DNA from: UBA10329 sp964500205 | GTDB lineage: Bacteria > Bacteroidota > Bacteroidia > UBA10329 | DNA: 64,000 bases | Direction of reading: 5' to 3' | NCBI GenBank assembly: GCA_964500205.1 | Contig: CAZCNS010000007.1 | Coordinates: forward strand, 189,103 to 253,102 | Shown here: piece by piece, positions 7,854 to 15,917 of the stretch | How the letters are laid out: each line of letters opens with the position of its first letter | Numbering within the stretch: the first letter of the stretch is position 1 | Program-made: the position numbers and the translations under genes | Notes under the pieces: generated by a model | Databases searched by the model: none | What the model was told of the DNA's origin: nothing | The model's input: only the letters and a program-made list of their open reading frames with translations

Positions 7854-10127
7854 ATGGTTACCACAGATCTCATCACAACGGCCGGAAGGTTCGTCAATGC
7901 CACTGACAGTCACATCTTCCTTACGGGGAAGGCCGGCACAGGCAAGACGACCTTCCTGAGGAACATTGCCAAGTCTACCCACAAGCGTTTTGTCATCGTT
8001 GCCCCAACGGGCATTGCGGCCCTCAACGCTGGAGGTGTGACCATCCACTCACAGTTCCTGCTGCCCTTTGGCACCTTCATCCCTGACAGGCAGGCACCGG
8101 CCGACCTGGGTTCCGATTCCAACTACTACACCCAGCGCACCCTTGCCACGCGCCACCCTTTGAACGCACCGAGAAGGCAGGTCCTGCGCGGCATAGACCT
8201 GCTCATTATCGATGAAGTTAGCATGTTGCGTGCTGACATTCTCGATGCCATCGACTACAGGCTGCGGGCTGTGCGCAACAACTTCTCGCGCAGCTTCGGT
8301 GGCGTGCAGGTGCTGATGATCGGTGACCTCTACCAATTACCGCCCATCGTAAAGGACAGCGAGAAGGCACTCATGTCGCGTTACTACCGTACCCCGCATT
8401 TCTTCGAGGCCAAGGCGTTGCAGCAGGACGGCTTCGTCTTCGTAGAGCTCGACCGCATCTTCCGCCAGCGAGACGACCGCTTCATCTCCCTGCTGAACAA
8501 CCTGCGCAATAATGTGGTGACAGCTAACGACATCACTGAACTCAACCGACACTATACCGACAATCCTCCCACATCCAGTAGTGGCGAGGACATCATCACC
8601 ATCACCACGCACAACTACAAGGCAGATGACATCAACAGGCGGGCACTAGTACAATTGAAGGACCCGAGCCACTTCTTCGAGGCCGAGGTAAAGGGAGATT
8701 TCCCCGAATCGGCCTATCCTGTGCTGCCGACTATCGAACTGAAGGTCGGCACGCAGATCATGTTCGTGAAGAACGACTCTGAGAATGGCATCTATTTCAA
8801 TGGCAAACTGGCACGTGTAGAAACCATTGACGATGACGGGGTGCATGTGCGGCTCTCTGGGTCGGGCGACATGTTCACGCTGAGGGAAGAGGTTTGGGAG
8901 AACAAGCGCTATTCGGTGAATGAGCGCACCCGCGAGATGGACGAGGACGTGATCGGCACCTTCAAGCAGTATCCCGTCAGGCTGGCATGGGCCATCACGG
9001 TACACAAAAGCCAGGGGCTGACCTTTGAGCGGGCAGTGATAGACGTGGGGCAGGCATTCGCCCCGGGACAGGTATATGTGGCCCTATCGCGGCTCACATC
9101 GCTGGACGGGCTGGTGCTCCGCACACGTATCGACCCATCGGTGGTCTCCACAGATGCTGAGGTCATTGCGTTTTCAAAGAAAAAAGAGGAACAAGGCGAC
9201 CTTGATCCTATCCTCGAGAAACGACAAGCAGACTATCTGCTGAGTGTGCTCACAACCACCTTCAACGCATCGGATGTGGAGGGCGACCTCTCACAGCTCA
9301 TGCAGAAGCAGACAGTGTGGCAGGAGTTTGAGGATGCGGGAATGCGCGAGGCCCTGCCACAATTGGCACGTTTCCTTGAGGCCGAGCGTGAGAACCTGTC
9401 CAAGTTCCGCACACAACTTCAGCGGCTGCTTTCCACCGATGACCGCGTGCAGCTACTTCATCGCATTTCAAGTGCGTCAGATTATTATGGTAAGAAGTTC
9501 AGGGAATGGCTGCGCCACCTCCTCATCCACACCTCTGAGGTGCGGATGCTCGCCAAGACCAAGACCTATGCCGATGCGTTGGCAGAGATCGACCTCCTTC
9601 TGATGAAGAAATGGGACGAACTCCAGAAGGCGCGTCAGTTGGCCGATGACATCCTCAGCGGCCGGGATGTGGCCGCCCCTGAGGGGCTGACTGAGAAGAG
9701 GGCCTCTTTCCGCTCAGAGGTCATCACGGAGGTGCGTGAGCACGTGGCCGCCAACCCCAAGAATCTCGGCACGAAGACGGGCAGGGCTCGGAAGCAGAAA
9801 GACCCATTGGCGGAGCCGAAGCCCAAAAAAGAGAAGGGCGAGACCCAACGGACCAGCATAGAGATGCTGAACGAGGGGCTTTCTATTGATGAAGTAGCGA
9901 AGAAACGCGGCTTGCAACCCTCCACCATCGAAGGGCATGCCGCCAAGGGCATTGCAGAGGGCGTGCTCGATGTGGGGCTTTTCCTCACGCCAGAGCAACT
10001 GGCCGAGATCGTAGCGGTACTGCCCGAATCGGAGGGGACTGCAATGGGCGAGGCCCGCGAGAAGCTGGGAGGCAAGTACAGTTTCGGGCAACTGCGAATG
10101 GCGCTGGCCGCCAAGGCGAAAGCATGA
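7854..10127 (+). CDS. PIF1/RecD-like superfamily 1 DNA helicase with C-terminal helix-turn-helix domain
   Basis: About 757 residues. Walker A GKAGTGKTT (residues 25-33) and TGIAALNAGGVTIHS mark the PIF1-like group; Walker B is IDEVSML; VHKSQGLTFERAVID and YVALSRLTSLDGLVL are the late helicase motifs. After about residue 430 comes a charged helical region, a KPKKEKGE linker, then a compact helix-turn-helix-like domain (SIEMLNEGLSIDEVAKKRGL ... TIEGHAAKGI) of the HTH_40 type seen at the end of RecQ/PIF1-type helicases. It unwinds DNA in the cytoplasm, perhaps at G-quadruplexes or forks as in PIF1 relatives. I chose ATG 7854 over GTG 7845, in frame three codons upstream. Confidence 0.88.
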   Translation: MVTTDLITTAGRFVNATDSHIFLTGKAGTGKTTFLRNIAKSTHKRFVIVAPTGIAALNAGGVTIHSQFLLPFGTFIPDRQAPADLGSDSNYYTQRTLATRHPLNAPRRQVLRGIDLLIIDEVSMLRADILDAIDYRLRAVRNNFSRSFGGVQVLMIGDLYQLPPIVKDSEKALMSRYYRTPHFFEAKALQQDGFVFVELDRIFRQRDDRFISLLNNLRNNVVTANDITELNRHYTDNPPTSSSGEDIITITTHNYKADDINRRALVQLKDPSHFFEAEVKGDFPESAYPVLPTIELKVGTQIMFVKNDSENGIYFNGKLARVETIDDDGVHVRLSGSGDMFTLREEVWENKRYSVNERTREMDEDVIGTFKQYPVRLAWAITVHKSQGLTFERAVIDVGQAFAPGQVYVALSRLTSLDGLVLRTRIDPSVVSTDAEVIAFSKKKEEQGDLDPILEKRQADYLLSVLTTTFNASDVEGDLSQLMQKQTVWQEFEDAGMREALPQLARFLEAERENLSKFRTQLQRLLSTDDRVQLLHRISSASDYYGKKFREWLRHLLIHTSEVRMLAKTKTYADALAEIDLLLMKKWDELQKARQLADDILSGRDVAAPEGLTEKRASFRSEVITEVREHVAANPKNLGTKTGRARKQKDPLAEPKPKKEKGETQRTSIEMLNEGLSIDEVAKKRGLQPSTIEGHAAKGIAEGVLDVGLFLTPEQLAEIVAVLPESEGTAMGEAREKLGGKYSFGQLRMALAAKAKA

Positions 10128-10199
10128 TGCCTACCGTTTGCCATGCGACCATGCTTCACAGGGTCGATGAAGTAAATTCGCGGCCCATACAAACGCATC

Positions 10200-11378
10200 A
10201 TGGCAGAAGACCGTTATCAGCACCACGACTACTATCTCGTTGACGAACTGCTCACCGAGGAACAGAAGCTCATCCGCGACACGGTTCGCAGCTGGGTGAA
10301 GGCCAACGTGTCTCCCATCATTGAGGAGTATGCGCAGAAAGCTGAGTTCCCGCGTCATCTGCTCAAAGGGCTGGGCGAGATCGGGGCTTTCGGGCCTTAC
10401 ATCCCACAGGAGTATGGTGGCCCAGGTCTGGACCAGATCAGCTACGGCATCATTATGCAGGAGCTGGAGCGCTGCGACAGTGGTTTGCGCAGCACGGCAT
10501 CTGTGCAGAGCTCGCTGGTGATGTTTCCCATCTTCAGCTACGCTACCGAGGAACAGAAGCAGAAATGGCTTCCCCAACTTGCCACTGGCGAGCTGCTTGG
10601 TGCCTTCGGTCTCACCGAGCCCGACCACGGCAGCGACCCGGGAAGCATGGTCACCAACATCAAAGACGCGGGCGACCATGTGATCCTCAATGGTGCCAAG
10701 ATGTGGATCAGCAACGCCCCCTTCGCGGACATCGCTGTGGTATGGGCCAAGGACGAAGAGGGTGCTATCCGTGGCCTTGTGGTGGAGCGTGGCATGGAAG
10801 GATTCACCACGCCTGAGACCCATGGCAAGTGGAGCCTACGCGCATCGGCCACAGGTGAGTTGGTGTTCGACAACGTGAAAGTGCCCAAAGGCAACCTGTT
10901 TCCAGACATCCGTGGACTGAAAGGCCCGTTGAGCTGCCTCAACTCGGCCCGCTATGGCATCGCCTGGGGTGCGCTTGGTGCTGCACTTGACTGCTATGAT
11001 ACCGCTCTTCGTTACTCCAAGGAGCGCATCCAGTTCGGAAAACCGATCGGCAGTTTTCAGCTTCAGCAGAAGAAGTTGGCGGAGATGATCACTGAGATCA
11101 CCAAGGCCCAGTTGCTCGTCTGGAGGCTCGGAGTGCTAAAGGACGACCACCGTGCCACCCCGCAGCAGATCAGCATGGCCAAGCGAAATAACGTGGAGAT
11201 AGCCCTCCGCACCGCGCGTGAGGCCCGCCAGATCCTCGGAGGAATGGGCATCACAGGCGAATATCCCATCATGCGTCACATGATGAATCTGGAGAGCGTA
11301 GTCACATACGAGGGCACGCACGATATCCATCTGCTCATCACTGGCATGGATGTTACCGGTTTCAACGCCTTCCTTTGA
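10200..11378 (+). CDS. gcdH: Acyl-CoA dehydrogenase, glutaryl-CoA dehydrogenase type
   Basis: A 392-residue flavoenzyme, usual length for the family. AFGLTEPDHGSDPGSM, MWISNAPFADIAVVWA and YSKERIQFGKPIGSFQLQQ are typical of the glutaryl-CoA dehydrogenase branch, and VTYEGTHDIHLLI carries the catalytic glutamate. The enzyme oxidises and decarboxylates glutaryl-CoA to crotonyl-CoA in lysine and tryptophan degradation, passing electrons to electron-transfer flavoprotein. It stands alone between the helicase and a convergent small gene. Another short-chain acyl-CoA substrate cannot be excluded. Confidence 0.9.
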   Translation: MAEDRYQHHDYYLVDELLTEEQKLIRDTVRSWVKANVSPIIEEYAQKAEFPRHLLKGLGEIGAFGPYIPQEYGGPGLDQISYGIIMQELERCDSGLRSTASVQSSLVMFPIFSYATEEQKQKWLPQLATGELLGAFGLTEPDHGSDPGSMVTNIKDAGDHVILNGAKMWISNAPFADIAVVWAKDEEGAIRGLVVERGMEGFTTPETHGKWSLRASATGELVFDNVKVPKGNLFPDIRGLKGPLSCLNSARYGIAWGALGAALDCYDTALRYSKERIQFGKPIGSFQLQQKKLAEMITEITKAQLLVWRLGVLKDDHRATPQQISMAKRNNVEIALRTAREARQILGGMGITGEYPIMRHMMNLESVVTYEGTHDIHLLITGMDVTGFNAFL

Positions 11379-11380
11379 TT

Positions 11381-11680
11381 TCAGCGCAGGATGATCTCAG
11401 TGACCATCTCGCTGCCAATGGCGGAGTTGATTTCGCGCATAATCTGACCGCGAGCGAGTGAAAGCTCGTTTCGCAGCACCGAGCTGTCTAGTCCCACGGT
11501 AAGCTTGCCACCATAGAAACTGATGTAGGTCGTGTGGTTCCTAACCATCGGCCCCAGCAGATCGCCCCATAGATGAACGATGCGGGTCTCTTTGGCCTTA
11601 CGTGCTGCAGGGTGCGCGTTCAGCCAGTCATCGATCACTGCTTTGATAGGTTGCTGAAAGGAGGCGCGTCTGCGTATCAT
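11381..11680 (-). CDS. DUF721/DciA-like protein
   Basis: A 99-residue protein. The central block IVHLWGDLLGPMVRNHTTYISFYGGKLTVGLDSSV followed by LRNELSLARGQIMREIN has the pattern of the DUF721 family (W-x-x-[IL]-G ... G-x-L-x-V ... W/N-x-x-[EL]-L). The family includes DciA, which loads the replicative helicase in bacteria lacking DnaC. Only the short KH-like domain is present here, as in other Bacteroidota. It is convergent with gcdH, with two bases between stops. Confidence 0.75.
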   Translation of the reverse strand: MIRRRASFQQPIKAVIDDWLNAHPAARKAKETRIVHLWGDLLGPMVRNHTTYISFYGGKLTVGLDSSVLRNELSLARGQIMREINSAIGSEMVTEIILR

Positions 11681-11785
11681 GAGAAGGCCGAAGGTAATTC
11701 GTTCAGATGGGTTGTTTCAAGTGGACATGTGTTTTTCATGGTGATATTTGAACGACCTCGTTTTTTACAGATATCACATTCTATC

Positions 11786-11823
11786 CCCTCAATAGGGTAT
11801 GCCGTTTCCCCGAAATAGGGGAT
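11786..11823. promoter_or_regulatory. Two CCC-N6-GGG boxes upstream of the response regulator
   Basis: CCCTCAATAGGGTAT (11786-11800) and CCCGAAATAGGGGAT (about 11809-11823) share the pattern CCC-N6-GGG-kAT with 23 bases between their starts, about two helical turns. The second box ends directly at the candidate -33 element. Related boxes recur at 12558-12615 before the heme operon. Confidence 0.5.
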
Positions 11824-11853
11824 TGTGGGAGGTGGATATGCTGCCCAACTTTG
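11824..11853 (+). promoter_or_regulatory. Candidate promoter of the response regulator
   Basis: TTG at 11824-11826 and CAACTTTG at 11846-11853 (one mismatch to TAnnTTTG) are 19 bases apart, within the Bacteroidota range. Predicted transcription start near 11860. Confidence 0.4.
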
Positions 11854-11861
11854 CCACGTTA

Positions 11862-11878
11862 TTTAGAAAGATTCCAAA
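11862..11878. promoter_or_regulatory. Degenerate TTTAGAA-type palindrome before the response regulator
   Basis: TTTAGAAAGATTCCAAA matches the perfect palindrome TTTAGAATCATTCTAAA at 12678-12694 at most positions. It starts 9 bases after the predicted -7 element, as the other copy starts 7 bases after its own, and ends directly before the TTG start codon. Confidence 0.5.
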
Positions 11879-12529
11879 TTGCCTGCTCGTATTCTTCATA
11901 TCAGTGGCAATCTGCTCTCACGAGTGGGTATGGCATCTATCATCACAGAGGATGCTGCCATCGAGGGCATTGACCATGCGCGCACCGTTGAGGAATTGAA
12001 GGAGAAATTCACAGCAGGCACTTACGCGCTGGTCATTGTTTCCGATCTCTTTGCGCCTGTCAGCGAGCAAGACGTGCTTGCACACCTAAAAGCGGTCTCG
12101 CCCGATCAGCGGGTACTGATGATCTCTGAGACCGATGATGCACGCGCGGTGCTTGCCAAGCTCGAGCAGGGCGTGGACGGCTACCTAACCCGCGAGTGCG
12201 ACCGCAACGAGATCATCCACGCTGTGTATGCCATCATAAAAGGGGAGAGATTCTACTGCAACAAGGTGCTCAACATCCTGGTGGACCGTCACATTTTCAA
12301 GGATGATATTGAAGACTGCTCGGCCACCAACCTCACCCAGCGCGAGACGGACATCACGCGCCTCATTGCCGAGGGCAAGAGCAGCAAGGAAATCGCATCG
12401 CTACTCAACATCAGCCTCCACACCGTGCAGACCCATCGCAAGAACATCATGCGCAAGCTCAATGTCAACTCGGCCTCGGAGCTGACGCTGTATGCCGTGA
12501 ACACGGGGCTGCTGCAGGTGAGGAGGTAG
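11879..12529 (+). CDS. LuxR-family response regulator with degenerate receiver domain
   Basis: A 216-residue DNA-binding protein. Residues 1-125 form a receiver-like domain; 148-212 form a LuxR helix-turn-helix (LTQRETDITRLIAEGKSSKEIASLLNIS, HTVQTHRKNIMRKL). The receiver keeps an aspartate at the usual phospho-site position (VSDLFAP) and a serine (MISET), but the N-terminal acidic pair is replaced (LHISGN instead of xxVDDH) and the usual lysine is arginine (GYLTRE), so phosphorylation may be altered. The start is TTG 11879: an in-frame stop at 11864 excludes anything further upstream, and the next ATG (11930) would remove strand 1. Its position upstream of the heme operon and the shared operators suggest it controls that operon and itself. 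Confidence 0.85.
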   Translation: MPARILHISGNLLSRVGMASIITEDAAIEGIDHARTVEELKEKFTAGTYALVIVSDLFAPVSEQDVLAHLKAVSPDQRVLMISETDDARAVLAKLEQGVDGYLTRECDRNEIIHAVYAIIKGERFYCNKVLNILVDRHIFKDDIEDCSATNLTQRETDITRLIAEGKSSKEIASLLNISLHTVQTHRKNIMRKLNVNSASELTLYAVNTGLLQVRR

Positions 12530-12557
12530 CCTGAAGTCTTCCATTCCATCACCCATA

Positions 12558-12615
12558 CCCTCCATCGGGTATCCCATCCCCATTTCTTGGTAATGCTCAT
12601 CCCTCTAAGTGGGCA
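12558..12615. promoter_or_regulatory. Three phased CCC-N6-GGG boxes upstream of the heme operon
   Basis: CCCTCCATCGGGTAT starts at 12558, CCCATTTCTTGGTAA at 12579 and CCCTCTAAGTGGGCA at 12601: intervals of 21-22 bases, two helical turns. The first is the best match to the boxes at 11786-11823; the others are weaker. The array ends 25 bases before the -33 element, an activator-like position. Confidence 0.45.
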
Positions 12616-12640
12616 GATGCAAATTGCCCTATCAAGGCGA

Positions 12641-12671
12641 TTGACAAGGGTTTGAAGCACAGGTAGTTTTG
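12641..12671 (+). promoter_or_regulatory. Promoter of the heme-uptake operon
   Basis: TTGAC at 12641-12645 (-33) and TAGTTTTG at 12664-12671, an exact TAnnTTTG match, are separated by 20 bases counted from TTG. The hmuY start codon is about 50 bases downstream. Confidence 0.6.
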
Positions 12672-12677
12672 CTGCTG

Positions 12678-12694
12678 TTTAGAATCATTCTAAA
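12678..12694. promoter_or_regulatory. Perfect TTTAGAAT-N-ATTCTAAA palindrome (iron/heme-type operator)
   Basis: TTTAGAATCATTCTAAA is an exact 8-1-8 inverted repeat placed at the predicted transcription start of the heme operon, an ideal repressor position. The half-site resembles boxes bound by Fur-superfamily iron regulators (for example the Irr/ICE type TTTAGAAnnnTTCTAAA). Which protein binds here is not shown by the sequence. Confidence 0.65.
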
Positions 12695-12721
12695 TAGAAA
12701 GCAGTCTAACTTCAAATCAAG

Positions 12722-13975
12722 ATGAGAAACTTTACAACTACAATGGTGCTGGCCGCTGCTATGGCGGTTGGTGCAAACGCCCAGACCGTGGTCGAGGATG
12801 AGGTCATCCTCGGTGCGGGCTACGCCAATGTGGCCTTCTACAGCATGGCCGATGGTGAAACCTCCAACATCCCCAACAATGATTGGGACATCGCATTTCA
12901 GGTGAGTCCGATGGGTTCAGGCATCCGTATCAACGGACAGGCGGGCGTGGAACTGTATCTGTATCCCAATGGTGATACCACTGCTTGGGAGACACTGGAT
13001 ATCACTGGCATAGACGGCTGGGCGCAGCGCTATGATTCAGACGCGGAGTGGTCAACGGGTGCATTCAATCAAGTTAGCGCATCTGCTTTCGACCTCGGAT
13101 GGGGGACTTACAGTATGATCACTCACCATGTAACTGGAGACCGCCTCTTTGTGATCAAACTGGTCGATGGCAGTTACCAGAAAATCTGGATCAAAAGACT
13201 GGCAAGTGGCACTTACACTTTCCGTAATGCCACTCTTGATAACAGTATGGACATGACCCACTCCATTGCCAAGGCCGCTTATGCTGGCAAGAACTTCGTC
13301 TATTACGCACTCTCAGGCCAAGCGGTGCTTGACCGCGAGCCATTGACCGCAGACTGGAACCTGCAGTTCGCCAAGTACATCGGTAGGTTGACAGGAACAG
13401 ATACTTACTATGCCGTGACAGGCGTATTGAGCAACGCTGGCACCCTTGTGGCGAAGGCAGAGAACGTGGACGTGACTACCGCGCAGCCCGAGAATTTTGA
13501 GTTCGATACCTTCAACATCTCCGTCATCGGCTATGACTGGAAGAGTTTCAACAGCCAGAATTTCCAGTTCGAGCTCCAGCAGAATCTGTGCTACTTCGTT
13601 CAGGATCCTGGAGGCGACATCTACCGTGTGGTTTTCACAGGTTTCAGCGGCCAGGCCCTCGGTAAGTTCGAGTTTTCCAAGGAGCTGCTTACGGACAGCG
13701 AGGTGGGCATTGCCGATGCCGAGCGCAGCTTCCCGCTGGCAGTTTATCCGAACCCAGCCATAGGTGGTCAGACCAGCATCGTGTTCGAGCAGTCGTCACA
13801 GACGGCCTTCGCCCGCGTGTTCGACATGGGCGGCCGCGAGGTGATGGCACAAACGCTGCACGGGCAGGGCTTCGCGCAGCGCAACCTCGATGTGAGCGGC
13901 CTCGGAACTGGCATCTACGTGCTCCGCTTGGAGGACGGCAACCGTGTTTCCACCATCAGACTGGCCGTGCAATGA
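12722..13975 (+). CDS. hmuY: HmuY-like heme-binding protein with T9SS sorting domain
   Basis: A 417-residue secreted protein: signal peptide (about 1-20), HmuY-like region (about 25-320) with NDWDIAFQVS, a duplicated segment near 210 (TADWNLQFAKYIG) and VIGYDWKSF, then a type A T9SS C-terminal domain (about 335-417; LAVYPNPAIGG ... GLGTGIYVLRLEDG ... IRLAVQ). HmuY proteins capture heme outside the cell and hand it to the HmuR receptor; classical HmuY is a lipoprotein, so T9SS export is a different route to the surface. First gene of the operon; its last bases overlap hmuT (ATGA). The Asp/Trp repeats match the second HmuY at 20481. Confidence 0.8.
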   Translation: MRNFTTTMVLAAAMAVGANAQTVVEDEVILGAGYANVAFYSMADGETSNIPNNDWDIAFQVSPMGSGIRINGQAGVELYLYPNGDTTAWETLDITGIDGWAQRYDSDAEWSTGAFNQVSASAFDLGWGTYSMITHHVTGDRLFVIKLVDGSYQKIWIKRLASGTYTFRNATLDNSMDMTHSIAKAAYAGKNFVYYALSGQAVLDREPLTADWNLQFAKYIGRLTGTDTYYAVTGVLSNAGTLVAKAENVDVTTAQPENFEFDTFNISVIGYDWKSFNSQNFQFELQQNLCYFVQDPGGDIYRVVFTGFSGQALGKFEFSKELLTDSEVGIADAERSFPLAVYPNPAIGGQTSIVFEQSSQTAFARVFDMGGREVMAQTLHGQGFAQRNLDVSGLGTGIYVLRLEDGNRVSTIRLAVQ

Positions 13976-14862
13976 GAGTAGGTATCATGGCGAGGCTTCG
14001 CAACAGAGCCACGGTCATTGTCCTTCCCCTGCTGATGTGGGGGTGCGGCCAGACCGTTCAGAAGAAATCAGCTGATGAATCCGTGAGGTTCGACACCTCG
14101 CGTATCGTATCGTTGCACGGGACGGTCACCGAGACCTTGGTGGGGCTGGGGCTGCAATCGAGCATTGTGGGGGTGGATGTCACCTCCACCTACCCGCCCG
14201 AACTGGCTGAACTGCCGCGTGTGGGCCACAATCGCAACGTGTCGGTAGAGGGGGTGCTCTCGCTGTCTCCCACGCTCATCATCGGCACAGAGGGCAATCT
14301 GGACGCAGCCACCGAGGAGCAACTGCGCGGGTCGGGAGTCTCCTTCCTTCTCCTTCCTCACGGACAGGATGTTGATGGGGCCAAAAGCCTCGTCCGCTCC
14401 CTTGGAGACACGCTTGGACTTCCTGACAAGGCATTGCCCATCATTCTGGGAATAGATGCTTCCATGGATAAATTGGCCACACTCGACCCCGCACCCAAGG
14501 TGCTGTTCATTTATGCACGGGGGGCGGGAACGCTCATGGTGGCGGGCGAGGGCACGCAGCTGCATAGCATCATCGGCCTTGCGGGTGGGGTGAATGCCGC
14601 GATCGGTTTCAGCGACTTCAAGCCGCTTACGGCTGAGGCTGTGATCGCTGCCGACCCCGATGTGCTGCTGATGTTCGATTCTGGGCTGGCAAGCCTCGAT
14701 GAGGGCGGAATCAAGTCCATTCCTGGGCTGGCTGTCACGTCAGCTGGCCGCAACGAAAGCGTTATCACCATGGACGGTCAGTATCTGTCGGGCTTCGGGC
14801 CGCGCACCGGTCAGGCCATCCTCGAATTGAACCAACGTTTTCGAGAGATAATCCAACCCTGA
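13972..14862 (+). CDS. hmuT: Heme ABC transporter substrate-binding protein
   Basis: A 296-residue periplasmic binding protein of the ChuT/HmuT class. RIVSLHGTVTETLVGLG near residue 44 and the C-terminal MDGQYLSGFGPRTGQA are typical of heme-specific members of the helical-backbone family. The N-terminus has a hydrophobic stretch ending in MWGCGQ, so the protein is probably lipid-anchored, although the lipobox is weak. It overlaps hmuY by four bases and hmuU by one, showing translational coupling. It delivers heme to the HmuUV importer in the inner membrane. Confidence 0.9.
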   Translation: MRVGIMARLRNRATVIVLPLLMWGCGQTVQKKSADESVRFDTSRIVSLHGTVTETLVGLGLQSSIVGVDVTSTYPPELAELPRVGHNRNVSVEGVLSLSPTLIIGTEGNLDAATEEQLRGSGVSFLLLPHGQDVDGAKSLVRSLGDTLGLPDKALPIILGIDASMDKLATLDPAPKVLFIYARGAGTLMVAGEGTQLHSIIGLAGGVNAAIGFSDFKPLTAEAVIAADPDVLLMFDSGLASLDEGGIKSIPGLAVTSAGRNESVITMDGQYLSGFGPRTGQAILELNQRFREIIQP

Positions 14863-15917
14863 TGATGCAAGGCAGGACAGGCACATTCATGCTGTTTCTG
14901 GCATTGGGCCTTGTGGCCGTGGTGCTGGTGTCTGTGGGCGTGGGGGCCATGCAGCTCGGGCCTGGCCGCGTGCTGCACATCCTGCTTGTCGCCATCGGGC
15001 TTGCCGACATGGGCGGTATATCGCCCACCGAGCTGGCCGTGGTCACGCAGGTACGGCTGCCGCGAGTGGTGGCGGGCGTGCTCATCGGGGCATCGCTGGC
15101 CGTGTCGGGTGCGGTGATGCAGGGCCTGTTCCGCAACCCGTTGGCCGACCCTGGCCTCATCGGCATCTCGGCAGGGGCATCGCTTGCGGCCGCATTGGTC
15201 ATCATCGTGCTGTCGGGCGGGGTGCTGGGCGCTTGGCCGCTCTTCGGCCGTTTCGGTCTGTCGGTGGCGGCTTTTCTCGGAGCGGCCATCAGCGGGGTGG
15301 TGGTCTATGGCATCTCGAGAGCGGGCGGGCGCACCATGGTGGCCACCATGCTCCTTGCGGGCATCGCCATCAATGCCATTGCCATGTCCATCACTGGATT
15401 CCTCACATTCCATGCTGGCGAGGCGCAGCTGCGCGACATCACCTTCTGGATGCTCGGCAGCCTCGGTGGGGCCACTTGGGGCAGTGTGCTCGGCATGTTG
15501 CCTTTCGTGTTGCTGCCGATGCTGCTGCTGCCATCGCTGCCGAGGCCGCTCAACGCTTTCGCTTTGGGCGAGACGGATGCGGCCTATCTCGGTGTGAACA
15601 TCAATTCCATGAAATGGCGTGTGGTGCTGGTCACCACCATGACAGTGGGCGCATCGGTGGCGGTCGCTGGGGCCATCGGCTTCATCGGGCTGGTGATACC
15701 GCATGTCGTGCGTTTGGCCATCGGCCCCGACCACCGCACGCTCATCCCCGCCTCCATGCTGCTCGGTGCCACGGTACTGGTGCTGAGCGACCTGCTCTGC
15801 CGCACAGTGCTGGCTCCTGCCGAACTGCCCATCGGGGTAGTGACGGCCCTCATTGGCACACCCATGTTCATCTCACTCATTCTCAAGGAGAAAAGAACGA
15901 ATACACTGTTCGCATGA
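14862..15917 (+). CDS. hmuU: Heme ABC transporter permease (FecCD family)
   Basis: A 351-residue inner-membrane permease with about ten hydrophobic segments. VTQVRLPRVVAGVLIGASLA, GAVMQGLFRNPLADPGLIGI and the coupling region GAIGFIGLVIPHVVRLAIGP are the standard FecCD family motifs. Works as a dimer with HmuV to import heme. The ATG overlaps the hmuT stop (TGATG) and the stop overlaps the hmuV start (ATGA). A second ATG directly follows the first, so the start may be one codon later. Confidence 0.92.
   Translation: MMQGRTGTFMLFLALGLVAVVLVSVGVGAMQLGPGRVLHILLVAIGLADMGGISPTELAVVTQVRLPRVVAGVLIGASLAVSGAVMQGLFRNPLADPGLIGISAGASLAAALVIIVLSGGVLGAWPLFGRFGLSVAAFLGAAISGVVVYGISRAGGRTMVATMLLAGIAINAIAMSITGFLTFHAGEAQLRDITFWMLGSLGGATWGSVLGMLPFVLLPMLLLPSLPRPLNAFALGETDAAYLGVNINSMKWRVVLVTTMTVGASVAVAGAIGFIGLVIPHVVRLAIGPDHRTLIPASMLLGATVLVLSDLLCRTVLAPAELPIGVVTALIGTPMFISLILKEKRTNTLFA

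Noticed and set aside
15233..15913. Upstream extension of the hmuV frame through hmuU
   Set aside because: The extension is Gly/His/Arg-rich shadow sequence; ATG 15914 with the ATGA overlap fits the family start.
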